A stretch of 64,000 bases of DNA from an uncultured Oscillospiraceae bacterium. Lineage in GTDB: Bacteria; Bacillota; Clostridia; Oscillospirales; Oscillospiraceae. A program made the translations under genes and the position numbers. The DNA lies in contig CAKUHU010000003.1 of NCBI GenBank assembly GCA_934659425.1, positions 85,593 to 149,592 on the forward strand, given 5' to 3'. The notes beneath the pieces were generated by a model that was given only the letters and a program-made list of their open reading frames with translations, did not search any database and was not told the origin of the DNA. Below, piece by piece: positions 49,409 through 57,195 of this stretch (its first letter is position 1; each line of letters starts with the position of its first letter).

Positions 49409-49606
49409 TCAAAGCGTGTGTCCAAGATCCAACTCAGAGACCAGCGCCCGCATCTCCGCCTTACTGCTGACCTGATGAGAGCGGGTGACATAGTGGGCCT
49501 TCTCGTTGTGGGGCAGCCTGCCAAAGGCATCCAAAGCCGTTGGATTCTGGGCCAGGGCCATGGCGAAGCCCTCAGGCAATTCGGCCAAGGGATCAAAATC
49601 AGGCAT
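49409..49606 (-). CDS. Small YdeI-like hypothetical protein
   Basis: A 65-residue protein starting MPDFDPLAELPEGFAMALAQ after a strong AAAGGAGGG site. LPEGFAMALAQNPTALDAFG and LPHNEKAHYVTRSHQVSSKA resemble the short helical C-terminal domain of YdeI/OmpD-associated proteins (pattern: LP-F-x-AL-x-N-P-x-A-x-x-F-x-x-L). No catalytic site; function unknown. Lies 43 bases upstream of the DUF6774-like gene on the same strand. Confidence 0.65.
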   Translation of the reverse strand: MPDFDPLAELPEGFAMALAQNPTALDAFGRLPHNEKAHYVTRSHQVSSKAEMRALVSELDLGHTL

Positions 49607-49664
49607 GAAAATTCCCTCCTTTCCCGCTTAGTATGGGCGAAAAAGGAGGGAAGCAAACGAAGAA

Positions 49665-50471
49665 TCACACGCCGGAGTTGAAATCCAGGCAAATATTTTG
49701 AAATTGAAAGGTCTCCCCGTCATACAAGATCTCGGTGCGGAGGGTGGCCGCGCTCAGGGAGAGGGAGGGGATCCAGACATCCAAAACGGCGGAGAAGCGA
49801 TTGGCCTCCTCGTAAAAGAGGCACATATGGCCTACGACCAGCCGGCCAGGAGACCTGTCTTCCGGAAAAGGGATGGTGACCTGCTGCCCGGCGCAGGTGA
49901 GGGTGAGGATATGGGTCCGGTCATCCCAGGAGGTATCCAGCTTCTCCAGCAACCGATCGGCGCAGAGGTCCCGGCTGACAGGACAGCATACCCAGCCGGA
50001 CTGTGAGGGGCGGTAGAATGCCAGATCATAGGCGCAGACGCCCTGGTCATTCTGCTCGATGAGATAGCGGACGGCCAACTCCTCCTGGCCGTCCCCGTCA
50101 AAATCGGCCCACCAGAGTTGGGGAAGCTCGGCAAAGGACTGATCAAAATGGGTGAGAATATTGCCATCCCAAAGAAGGATACCGGCACCATAGCCGTGGT
50201 TCAGGCCGTAGAGAGATACATGGGCCGCCTCCACGCTTCCCAGCAGACAGATAGAAGGGGAGGATTGGGCGAAGAAGGTGGACAACTCCTCCTCTTGTGT
50301 GGGCAGATCGTCCGGAGAGAGGGAGGCCCATGGAGCTTGGGACGGGGTAACCTGGAGCCCCCGGACTTCTTCGGAGGGTGCCGCGGGAGCGGAGGGAGAC
50401 GGAGTGGGGGCGGGGAAACAGCCGGTCAGAAGGGCTGCAATACTGATAAGTAAGATTACATTCCGGATCAT
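49665..50471 (-). CDS. Lipoprotein of unknown function
   Basis: A 268-residue exported lipoprotein. The signal NVILLISIAALLTGCF has a clear lipobox (LLTGC) with Cys 18 as the lipidated residue, followed by a Pro/Ser/Ala-rich linker (PAPTPSPSAPAAPSEE). The body includes WWADFDGDGQEELAVRYL, an FG-GAP/VCBS-like calcium-type loop (DFDGDGQEE). No enzymatic motif recognised. Start ATG 50471 with TGAGGT upstream at a somewhat long distance. The 148 bases between it and the dehydratase gene hold nothing recognisable. Confidence 0.75.
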   Translation of the reverse strand: MIRNVILLISIAALLTGCFPAPTPSPSAPAAPSEEVRGLQVTPSQAPWASLSPDDLPTQEEELSTFFAQSSPSICLLGSVEAAHVSLYGLNHGYGAGILLWDGNILTHFDQSFAELPQLWWADFDGDGQEELAVRYLIEQNDQGVCAYDLAFYRPSQSGWVCCPVSRDLCADRLLEKLDTSWDDRTHILTLTCAGQQVTIPFPEDRSPGRLVVGHMCLFYEEANRFSAVLDVWIPSLSLSAATLRTEILYDGETFQFQNICLDFNSGV

Positions 50472-50619
50472 AGCGCTTTAACATACCTCAGATCGACACA
50501 AATGGTATCCGGGGGAGGAAATATCGGCGTGGGTGCGGTCCCAGGCAAAGCCGTGGGCGGGTATAGAACCTTTTGCCATCTCGTTTTCCCAGAGAACAAA
50601 CTCTACAAAGTGAAGCCCA

Positions 50620-51948
50620 TCAGACAGTGGGGACAGGCTGGACATCTTCGCTCCGCTCTTCCTTTTTGGAGTGGGCCTCCTGCTCCTTGGCCAGGGCCCG
50701 GGCATTGGCCAGCATCAGCTTGATTCGGTTTTCCTGGTTGATCTTGGTAGCACCGGGGTCGTAGTCAATGGCCACCACGTTGGACCAGGGGTAATCGTCC
50801 TTGATCTTGCGGATCATTCCCTTACCCACGATGTGGTTGGGCAGGCATCCGAAAGGCTGGGTGCAGACGATGTTGGGGATTCCAGTGTTGATAAGCTCCA
50901 GCATCTCTGCGGTGAGGAGCCAGCCCTCTCCCATCTTATTGCCGTCGCCCAGATAGCCCTTGATATAGCTGTGGAGCTCATGAAAATCGCCGGGGGCCCG
51001 GAAGCGGCCGGAACGCTTGAGGGCATCGATCATGGCGTGCTGATATTTCATGACATAGTCCTGCAGGAAGCGGCAGACCTTTTTCTTGATCCATTTGCCG
51101 CCATAGAGCCCCACGTCCACCTCCCGGTTGTTGATTTTGAAGAGGATGAAATCGATCAAACCGGGGATTACCGGCTCGGCGCCCTCAGAGAGGAGAAAGT
51201 CTGCCAAGTTGTTATTGCCCAAAGGGGCGTACTTGACGTAGATCTCGCCGACAATACCCACCTTGACCTTCTCCTCCCCGGTGACCGGGATAGCCTTAAA
51301 GCGGTCGATGATGCGGTCGAAATTGGCCTCCATGCTCCGAAAGGTCATGCCCTTTCCCTGGCCCATATCCTGGAGAAGAAAATCCATGCACTGCGCTGCG
51401 GTGGCGTCGGTGTCGCCCCGGGTGACCTCATAGGGGCGGACTTGGTTGGCCACATTCATGATGAGGTCGCCGTAGATCACGGCGAATACAGCCTTTCGCA
51501 GCAGGCCCAGGCTCAGCTTGAAGCCTGGGTTGGATTCCAGGCCGGACAGGTTTACAGAGATGACGGGCACAAAGGACAACCCGGCCTTTTCCAATGCCTT
51601 TCGCAGCAGGTGGATGTAGTTGCTGGCCCGGCAGCCGCCGCCGGTCTGTGTGATGACCAGCGCCACCTTGTGGGGGTCATACTTGCCCGACTGGACCGCA
51701 TCTATGAGCTGGCCGATGACCAGGATGGCGGGGTAGCAGGCATCATTGTGGACATATTTCTGCCCGGCGTCGATGACGGGGCGGCCTGTATTCTCCAGCA
51801 TCTCCACCTTGTAGCCATAGCTGCGGATAATGCTCACCAGCATGGCAAAGTGGTCGGGGAGCATCTGGGGGACCAGGAGGGTATACTCCTTCTTCATCTC
51901 CTTGGTAAACAGGAGCCGTCCGGTCTTGTCGTATTTCAGTTCTGCCAT
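50620..51948 (-). CDS. 2-hydroxyacyl-CoA dehydratase-like protein (BcrC/BadD/HgdB superfamily)
   Basis: A 442-residue protein. It reads like the C-terminal third of the giant activase-dehydratase polypeptides of Clostridia: LVPQMLPDHFAMLVSIIRSY, DACYPAILVIGQLIDAVQSG, TQTGGGCRASNYIHLLRKAL and CTQPFGCLPNHIVGKGMIRK. The Cys in DACYP, GGGCRAS and FGCLPNH are likely 4Fe-4S ligands. The basic-acidic tail KEQEAHSKKEERSE is extra. ATG 51948 has AAAGGAA; it is 37 bases downstream of the activase gene. Exact substrate is unknown; such proteins are widespread in anaerobes without known 2-hydroxyacid fermentation. Confidence 0.82.
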   Translation of the reverse strand: MAELKYDKTGRLLFTKEMKKEYTLLVPQMLPDHFAMLVSIIRSYGYKVEMLENTGRPVIDAGQKYVHNDACYPAILVIGQLIDAVQSGKYDPHKVALVITQTGGGCRASNYIHLLRKALEKAGLSFVPVISVNLSGLESNPGFKLSLGLLRKAVFAVIYGDLIMNVANQVRPYEVTRGDTDATAAQCMDFLLQDMGQGKGMTFRSMEANFDRIIDRFKAIPVTGEEKVKVGIVGEIYVKYAPLGNNNLADFLLSEGAEPVIPGLIDFILFKINNREVDVGLYGGKWIKKKVCRFLQDYVMKYQHAMIDALKRSGRFRAPGDFHELHSYIKGYLGDGNKMGEGWLLTAEMLELINTGIPNIVCTQPFGCLPNHIVGKGMIRKIKDDYPWSNVVAIDYDPGATKINQENRIKLMLANARALAKEQEAHSKKEERSEDVQPVPTV

Positions 51949-51985
51949 ATATCTTGATTCCTTTCCAATGAAAAGGGATTGCGTG

Positions 51986-54940
51986 TTACGGATTTGCGGC
52001 GGCCTTTTCCCGATTTTTCCGGGCATCCATGGCGGCCATGAGGGAGCGGATGCGGATCTTAACGGCACCCAGATTGTTGATGTCGTCGATCTTCAGCTGG
52101 GTATAGAGCTTGCCGCCCTCCTCTAAGATGGCCCGCACCTCGTCGGCGGTGATGGCATCGGTGCCGCAGCCGAAGGAGACCAGCTGGACCATCTGCATAT
52201 CGGGCTGGGTGCACACATACCGGGCGGCGTTGTACATCCGGGACTGGAAGGTCCACTGATTCAAGACCTTCCGGGATTCGTAGCCCTCTAAGTGGGAAAG
52301 GGCGTCCTCGCTGATGAGGACGAAGCCCTGGCCGGTGATGAGGTCGTTGATGCCGTGGTTGATCTCCGGGTCGATGTGATAGGGCCGACCAGCCTGGACC
52401 AGGATGGGCAGGCTGTGTGCCCGGGCATAGGCGATGTACTCCTGCCCGGTGGCCCAGATGTCCTTCTTATAGGCGTTATAGGCCGTGTAGGCGGATTTGG
52501 CGGCGGCCACGCTTTCCTTCTTGGGGATGAAAAACTCCTCTTCCATGATGGCGGAGATACGCTTTTCAAAAGCCTTGTGCCGCCACAGGCCTACATAGGG
52601 CATGAGGAAACGGGTTTCCTTCAAAACGGGAACATTGGCGGCCAGAAGCTCCGGATAGTAGGCCACTACGGGGCAGTTATAGTGGTTGTCGCCGATGCCC
52701 TCATCGTAGTTGTAGGACATGCAGGGATACCAGATGGCATCCACTCCCATCTCTACCAGGGCCTCCACATGGCCGTGAAGGAGTTTGGCGGGGTAGCACA
52801 CCGTGTCCGAGGGGATGGTGTGCTGGCCCTTGATGTAGAGTTTCCGGGAGGATTCCGGGGAGAGGACGACTTCAAAATTCAGCTTGGTGAAGAACTCATA
52901 CCAGAAGGGCAGGTTCTCATACATATTAAGGCCGAAGGGGATACCGATGCGCCCCCGGATGCCGGTGCCGGTACCCTTGCCCTCCATGGCCCGGAGCTTT
53001 TTATACTTATAAGAAGTCAGGTCGGGCAGTTCGGCCTTCTCTTTGCCCAAGGGCCGGGAGCAGCGGTTGCCCGAGATGAACCTCCGCCCGCCGTCAAACT
53101 GGTTGATGGTGAGGGAGCAGTGGTTGGTACAAAGTCCGCAGGTGGCGGGCTTGGCGGAGTGGACGAAATGCTCCAGCGCCTCGGCATCCAACAGCTGGGA
53201 CTTCTCCAGCCCCAGATCCCGGGCGGCCAAAGCCGCTCCGAAGGCCCCCATGAGCCCGGCGATGGTGGGCCGGATCACGTCCTTGCCCAATTCCTGTTCA
53301 AAAGCCCGAAGGACTGCATCGTTGAGGAAGGTACCCCCCTGGACCACGACGTTTTGGCCAAGGTCATCGGCGGAGGCCGCCCGGATGACCTTATAGACGG
53401 CATTCTTGACGATGGAGATAGAGAGCCCGGCGGATATGTCCTCCACACTGGCCCCGTCCTTCTGGGCCTGCTTCACCGAGGAGTTCATAAAGACAGTGCA
53501 TCGGGAGCCTAAGTTTACCGGATGGGGAGAAAAGAGACCCAGTTTGGAAAAAGAGGCGATGTCATACCCCAGAGCCTTGGCAAAGGTCTCGATAAAGGAG
53601 CCGCAGCCGGAGGAGCAGGCCTCGTTGAGCATGATGGAGTCCACTGTCCCGTTGCGGATCTTGAAGCACTTCATATCCTGACCACCGATGTCGATGATGA
53701 AATCCACATCCGGCTTGAAATGTGCGGCGGCATTATAGTGGGCCATGGTCTCCACCAAGCCCAAGTCACACTGGAAGGCGTTTTTGATGAGCTCCTCGCC
53801 GTAGCCGGTGACCGCCGCCCCTTGGATGGTCACCCGGCTGCCGCAGGCCTTATAGATCTCCTTGAGCTGCTCCAGTACGATGGCCACAGGATTGCCCAGG
53901 TTGGAGTGATAATAGCTGTAGAGGATCCCTCCCTGGGGATCGATGAGGGCCATTTTTGTAGTGGTGGAGCCGGCGTCGATGCCCAGATAGGCGCTGCCGG
54001 TGTAGGTGGCCAGGTCGGCCTCAGGCGGGTGATTGGCGTTATGCCGCTCTAAAAAGGCGTCATACTCACCCTGATTGCGGAAAAGGGGAGGCATTGTGTC
54101 CAGGCTTCCGGTGGCGTCCACGCTCTCCTCCAACAGTTTCAAGTACTCCTCAAAGGGGCGGGGTGCATAGTCGGAGGAGCAGAGGGCGGCGCCCATGGCG
54201 GCAAAGCAGTCTCCATCCTCGGGGAAAACGGCGTGCTCCTCGTCCAGCTTCAGCGTGTCCACGAACCGCTCCCGGAGCCCTTGCAGGAAATGGAGGGGGC
54301 CGCCTAAGAAGACGATCTTGCCCTTCAGCTCCCGGCCTTGGGTGAGGCCGGCCACCGTCTGATCCACCACTGCCTGGAAGATGGAGGCGGCGATGTCCTC
54401 CTTCCGCCCGCCCTGGTTCAGGATGGGTTGGATATCGCTCTTTGCGAACACGCCGCAGCGGGAGGCAATAGGGTAGATTTTTTCGTGCTTCAAACTCAGC
54501 GTGTCCAACTCATCGATGGTGACGTTCAGCAGGGAGGCCATCTGGTCAATAAAAGCCCCTGTGCCGCCTGCGCAGGAGCCGTTCATCCGCTCCTCCAGCG
54601 CACCGCCGAAGAAGATAATCTTGGCGTCCTCACCGCCCAGCTCGATGACGGCATCGGTGCCGGGGATAAAGGCATTGACGGCGGCGGCGGTGGCATAGAC
54701 CTCCTGGACGAAGTCGATGCCGCTGGCCTTGCTAACGCCCAGGCCGGCAGAGCCGGTGATCACCATATGTATATCCTTGCCGGAGAGCATGCCTTGAATG
54801 GACCGCAGGGTCTCGGCGGCCCGCTCACGGGTTTTAGAGTAATGCCGCTCATAGGAGCGGAAGAGCAGCTCATTCTGCTCACCTAAGACGGCTACCTTGA
54901 CGGTAGTGGAGCCAATGTCGATGCCAACGCGAAGGTTCAT
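51986..54940 (-). CDS. Acyl-CoA dehydratase activase (duplicated BcrAD/BadFG ATPase plus DUF2229)
   Basis: A 984-residue protein with two ASKHA ATPase modules in tandem. Module 1: RVGIDIGSTTVKVAVLGEQN with RMNGSCAGGTGAFIDQMASL (cluster Cys loop). Module 2: YLGIDAGSTTTKMALIDPQG (about residue 318) with LNEACSSGCGSFIETFAKAL. The C-terminal part (about 640-984) is the DUF2229/activase-related region with CGLCTNHCSLTINQFDGG, DTVCYPAKLLHGHVEAL and SFGCGTDAITADEVRAIL. Activases use ATP to inject an electron from a 4Fe-4S cluster into dehydratases. In many relatives this and the following gene are one polypeptide of about 1,430 residues. ATG 54940; GAGGTG upstream. Confidence 0.88.
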   Translation of the reverse strand: MNLRVGIDIGSTTVKVAVLGEQNELLFRSYERHYSKTRERAAETLRSIQGMLSGKDIHMVITGSAGLGVSKASGIDFVQEVYATAAAVNAFIPGTDAVIELGGEDAKIIFFGGALEERMNGSCAGGTGAFIDQMASLLNVTIDELDTLSLKHEKIYPIASRCGVFAKSDIQPILNQGGRKEDIAASIFQAVVDQTVAGLTQGRELKGKIVFLGGPLHFLQGLRERFVDTLKLDEEHAVFPEDGDCFAAMGAALCSSDYAPRPFEEYLKLLEESVDATGSLDTMPPLFRNQGEYDAFLERHNANHPPEADLATYTGSAYLGIDAGSTTTKMALIDPQGGILYSYYHSNLGNPVAIVLEQLKEIYKACGSRVTIQGAAVTGYGEELIKNAFQCDLGLVETMAHYNAAAHFKPDVDFIIDIGGQDMKCFKIRNGTVDSIMLNEACSSGCGSFIETFAKALGYDIASFSKLGLFSPHPVNLGSRCTVFMNSSVKQAQKDGASVEDISAGLSISIVKNAVYKVIRAASADDLGQNVVVQGGTFLNDAVLRAFEQELGKDVIRPTIAGLMGAFGAALAARDLGLEKSQLLDAEALEHFVHSAKPATCGLCTNHCSLTINQFDGGRRFISGNRCSRPLGKEKAELPDLTSYKYKKLRAMEGKGTGTGIRGRIGIPFGLNMYENLPFWYEFFTKLNFEVVLSPESSRKLYIKGQHTIPSDTVCYPAKLLHGHVEALVEMGVDAIWYPCMSYNYDEGIGDNHYNCPVVAYYPELLAANVPVLKETRFLMPYVGLWRHKAFEKRISAIMEEEFFIPKKESVAAAKSAYTAYNAYKKDIWATGQEYIAYARAHSLPILVQAGRPYHIDPEINHGINDLITGQGFVLISEDALSHLEGYESRKVLNQWTFQSRMYNAARYVCTQPDMQMVQLVSFGCGTDAITADEVRAILEEGGKLYTQLKIDDINNLGAVKIRIRSLMAAMDARKNREKAAANP

Positions 54941-54982
54941 AGATACACCTCGAAACCGGTTTCTTGCAGTTGCTTGAAATTC

Positions 54983-55011
54983 ATTTTATCGCAATCCTTG
55001 GGTTTTTACAA
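54983..55011 (-). promoter_or_regulatory. Promoter of the activase-dehydratase operon
   Basis: On the minus strand TTGTAA (55011-55006), 17 bases, TAAAAT (54988-54983), 42 bases before the activase start. Confidence 0.65.
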
Positions 55012-55204
55012 CCACAAAAAGCTACAAAAACTGTATGTAACAGGAAAATTTGCGCACAAAGCGAAAAAACGGCCGCCGAAGCAACGGCGGGGTAAAAAAT
55101 GGCCGCACTTGCAGCCCGACGGCTGGGAAGTTTTGAAAGTATGGTCGGGGGGCGAAGGACTGCCGGGGGAAGTTTTTTGCCTGAGGGTGAAACGGGAAGC
55201 TGAT
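55012..55204. other. Intergenic region, no gene seen
   Basis: A purine-rich stretch with repeated CGGCGG/CCGCCG pieces (ACGGCCGCCG, AACGGCGGGG) and no supported reading frame in either direction. It separates the activase promoter from accessory fragments. Confidence 0.4.
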
Positions 55205-55415
55205 TTCCTGTGATATGATAAATGAAAGCAGCATTGATCGGCTGATACATATGGGCAACCCCATTCTCGTTCCAGGTATTAAAGGCAAGAGCCGCCCAGA
55301 TATCCGCAATATCCACAGAGAAGAAATCCTCCTCACCATATTCATCCAAAGCCAGCCATGTATTTGTAATTTGATGGTTGTGAATAATTTGATGGTTGTG
55401 AATATTAAAAATCAA
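55205..55415 (-). pseudogene. Fragment of an unknown accessory protein
   Basis: The minus strand reads NTWLALDEYGEEDFFSVDIA, DIWAALAFNTWNENGVAHMY and QPINAAFIYHITGN: an orderly, acidic-aromatic sequence with plausible codon use, but without a ribosome site. Its N terminus is made of a tandem duplication (IHNHQI repeated) and homology appears to fade after about 55205. I do not recognise the family. Probably the middle of a decayed gene. Confidence 0.35.
55369..55404. repeat. Two tandem 18-bp repeats
   Basis: AATTTGATGGTTGTGAAT occurs twice without spacing (55369-55386 and 55387-55404), both identical. It encodes the doubled IHNHQI on the minus strand. Confidence 0.9.
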
Positions 55416-55473
55416 TTCATGTATTGTTGAAGCGAGGTATAAGCGCGGTGTTGTTGTGTCTGGTGTGGTATCT

Positions 55474-55611
55474 TTAACGATGGGAAACTCCCGTTTCCCA
55501 TTTAGAGGCTGTCCCGTCCGTAATGTTCAGCCTTTCTGCCGGCTGTGTCTGCGTCAGTCTTTTCTCTTTACGGCATTTGGTAATCAATTCTCTGATCTTT
55601 ATCTGATTCAT
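55474..55611 (-). pseudogene. Truncated XRE-family helix-turn-helix protein
   Basis: A 45-codon frame starting MNQIKIRELITKCRKEKRLT then QTQPAERLNITDGTASKWET, ending VSHR and TAA. The pattern is that of the N-terminal helix-turn-helix of small Cro/XRE regulators (usual text: LTQ-x-x-LAE-x-L-x-x-x-x-x-AVSKWE). Q-x-x-LAEKL is QPAERL, which places a Pro in the helix, and the protein is cut before its C-terminal part, so it is most likely a remnant. Confidence 0.6.
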
Positions 55612-55672
55612 CACATTCTCTCTTTTTGGCTGTCACGATACCCCTGATTGTACTATTTTTACACGAACCAAC

Positions 55673-55693
55673 GGTTGGATGGAGGATCCAACC
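55673..55693. repeat. Inverted repeat GGTTGGAT-5-ATCCAACC
   Basis: A perfect 8-bp inverted repeat with GGAGG as spacer, followed by ATTGGGTGGGA. No T run follows directly, so it is not a typical terminator. Confidence 0.8.
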
Positions 55694-55776
55694 ATTGGGT
55701 GGGAAGCCTTTTTGTCGTTTTTTGCATCATTTTAGCACGGAGATGCAAACGCTTCTACCATTGCCCCACAATGGGT

Positions 55777-55807
55777 GGGAGCGGCAGCATTTTAGTCAGC
55801 CGCTCCC
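55777..55807. repeat. Inverted repeat GGGAGCGGC-13-GCCGCTCCC
   Basis: A perfect 9-bp inverted repeat with a 13-base AT-rich spacer, preceded by ACAATGGGT. No T run. Confidence 0.8.
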
Positions 55808-56008
55808 ATGATTGCCGCAAAGACAGGGCGGCACGCATGGACTGTTCTGATTCCCTTTGCCTGCCGCCGTCTGTCTTTGGGTGTGCGGAATGGCGGCGGG
55901 GATGGCTGTCCTAATCCTATTTGCGGCTGCTTCTCTGCCGCACATGAGTATTTAGCTGAGACATGTCCTCCTTCTCTGCCGCATACATTTTGCAGAGGGG
56001 GTGTACGA

Positions 56009-56581
56009 ATGGAGTGGAGCTTTGACAGTCCTAATGGGGCGGTAACAGTGAGACAGGAGGGGCCGCGGGTCATCTGTCAGGCGATCCGAAGCGCGGACAG
56101 CAGCGGGCTTTACAAGGCGTGGCTCCGGGGCGAAGGAGGACGCGTTCTTTTGGGGACCCTGATCCCAGAGGGAGGTGCCCTCCGGCTCCGCCGCACCTTG
56201 GAGGTATCTCAGCTGGAACGCCAGGGAGTGTGGCCTCCAGTGGGAGCAAATATCGACATGGCATATGCCTTTGCTGCGGAGGCGGAGGCACCTCCTGATT
56301 GGTGCTGGACGGACTGTCCCAATCGGTTGTTGGGGGACAAAATGCTTTCCCGCTGTCTTTGGGGAGTAAACCGCGCGCTGCTGAAACGGGATCTGGAGGG
56401 ATTCTTTTTGGCCCTTCCATATTCTCCTCATGCCCCCTTTCCCATCCCGCCTCTGTTTTGCCTTTCCAGACTGGAACGCTTATCCGACAAATGGTATGTG
56501 CTGTTTCGGTTTTCCCGGCAGGGCTGCCCGGAAGTTCTGCATAATTCTTCCCGCGGGGGAGAGAATAGGAGCGGAACATAA
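56009..56581 (+). CDS. Conserved hypothetical protein
   Basis: A 190-residue protein starting MEWSFDSPNGAVTVRQEG behind AGAGGGGG. The first 80 residues form beta strands resembling a small sandwich: ICQAIRSADSSGLYKAWLRG, GGRVLLGTLIPEGGALRLRR. The rest has Cys/Trp-rich motifs (PPDWCWTDCPNRLLGDKML) and ends with NSSRGGENRSGT. I do not know its family; the sequence feel is that of house proteins of Oscillospiraceae located beside sporulation genes. Two CotF-like genes follow in the same direction, so a spore role is possible. Confidence 0.65.
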   Translation: MEWSFDSPNGAVTVRQEGPRVICQAIRSADSSGLYKAWLRGEGGRVLLGTLIPEGGALRLRRTLEVSQLERQGVWPPVGANIDMAYAFAAEAEAPPDWCWTDCPNRLLGDKMLSRCLWGVNRALLKRDLEGFFLALPYSPHAPFPIPPLFCLSRLERLSDKWYVLFRFSRQGCPEVLHNSSRGGENRSGT

Positions 56582-56599
56582 AACAAAGGAGGGAATCGT

Positions 56600-56785
56600 A
56601 TGCCCAATCTCAGCGCAAAAGAGCTGGCAGGTATCAGCGATCAGCTGGACTTTGAGAAGGTCCTGTGCAGCAAGTACCAGGCTGCCGTGCAGGAGACGGA
56701 GGATGCCCAGCTCAAAACCAGCTTCCAGCAGTACGCCGACCAGCACCGGCAGAACTATAACTGCCTGCTGAACTTTCTGAAGTAA
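56600..56785 (+). CDS. Small CotF/ferritin-like spore coat protein
   Basis: A 61-residue all-helical protein, MPNLSAKELAGISDQLDFEK followed by LCSKYQAAVQETEDAQLKTS, with FQQYADQHRQNYNCLLNFLK at the end. The heptad pattern and the closing DQHRQNYNCLL match small CotF-related helical-bundle proteins. AAAGGAGGG ribosome site. Directly precedes a second CotF-like gene (14 bases), with which it probably forms a mixed bundle. Confidence 0.75.
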   Translation: MPNLSAKELAGISDQLDFEKVLCSKYQAAVQETEDAQLKTSFQQYADQHRQNYNCLLNFLK

Positions 56786-56799
56786 AGGGAGGTAGAGAC

Positions 56800-57051
56800 A
56801 TGAATGACCAGGAACGGATCACAGATATGATCCTTACGGAAAAAAAGATGAGCACTAACTACAACACATTTGCTTCAGAATGTGTGGATGACCAGCTTCG
56901 CGATGAGTATCTGAAGATTCTGAATCAAAGTCATATGACTCAGACGGCCCTCTTTAAGGCGGCCCAGTCCAAGGGTTGGTATAAGGTGGAGCCGGCTCCT
57001 CAGAGCAAGATCGCTGAGACCTATAATAAATTCAACGCAGAAAAGCCTTGA
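56800..57051 (+). CDS. Spore coat protein CotF-like
   Basis: An 83-residue protein with the CotF half-bundle: ERITDMILTEKKMSTNYNTF, ASECVDDQLRDEYLKILNQS and HMTQTALFKAAQSKGWYKVE, ending in PAPQSKIAETYNKF. The K-G-W-Y end is the family hallmark. In Bacillus CotF is a coat component; here the split small form common to Clostridia is seen. AGGGAGG ribosome site. Followed by a strong terminator. Confidence 0.85.
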   Translation: MNDQERITDMILTEKKMSTNYNTFASECVDDQLRDEYLKILNQSHMTQTALFKAAQSKGWYKVEPAPQSKIAETYNKFNAEKP

Positions 57052-57056
57052 ATCAA

Positions 57057-57094
57057 ATGCGCGGGAGGCGGCTGTTTGCCTCCCGCGCATTTTT
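57057..57094 (+). terminator. Terminator after the CotF-like genes
   Basis: ATGCGCGGGAGGC / GCCTCCCGCGCAT stem followed by TTTTT. Confidence 0.9.
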
Positions 57095-57143
57095 GCCTTT
57101 GAGGACAGGGCCGCCCATTCGGGGAAGGGCGGGAGGAAAACAG

Positions 57144-57173
57144 TTGCACGGCGGCCCCGGTCGGTGGTATACT
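57144..57173 (+). promoter_or_regulatory. hprK promoter
   Basis: TTGCAC (57144-57149), 18 bases, TATACT (57168-57173). Confidence 0.55.
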
Positions 57174-57195
57174 ACAAAAAAAGGGGGAGAGCGTC

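Larger units (their letters stand above)
55612..56008. other. Accessory intergenic region with two inverted repeats
   Basis: No gene is supported in these 397 bases. They hold two perfect inverted repeats (55673-55693 and 55777-55807), each next to a related ATGGGTGGGA or ATTGGGTGGGA string, and a pyrimidine-rich tail with two TTCTCTGCCGCA-like copies (about 55932 and 55974) before the next gene. Confidence 0.5.

Noticed and set aside
50671..51957. A 428-codon plus-strand open frame
   Set aside because: Antisense to the dehydratase-like gene, which has clear family motifs and a coupled upstream gene.
52292..53512. A 406-codon plus-strand open frame
   Set aside because: Antisense to the activase gene; its Gly/Asp/Val-rich translation is typical of reverse-strand shadows.
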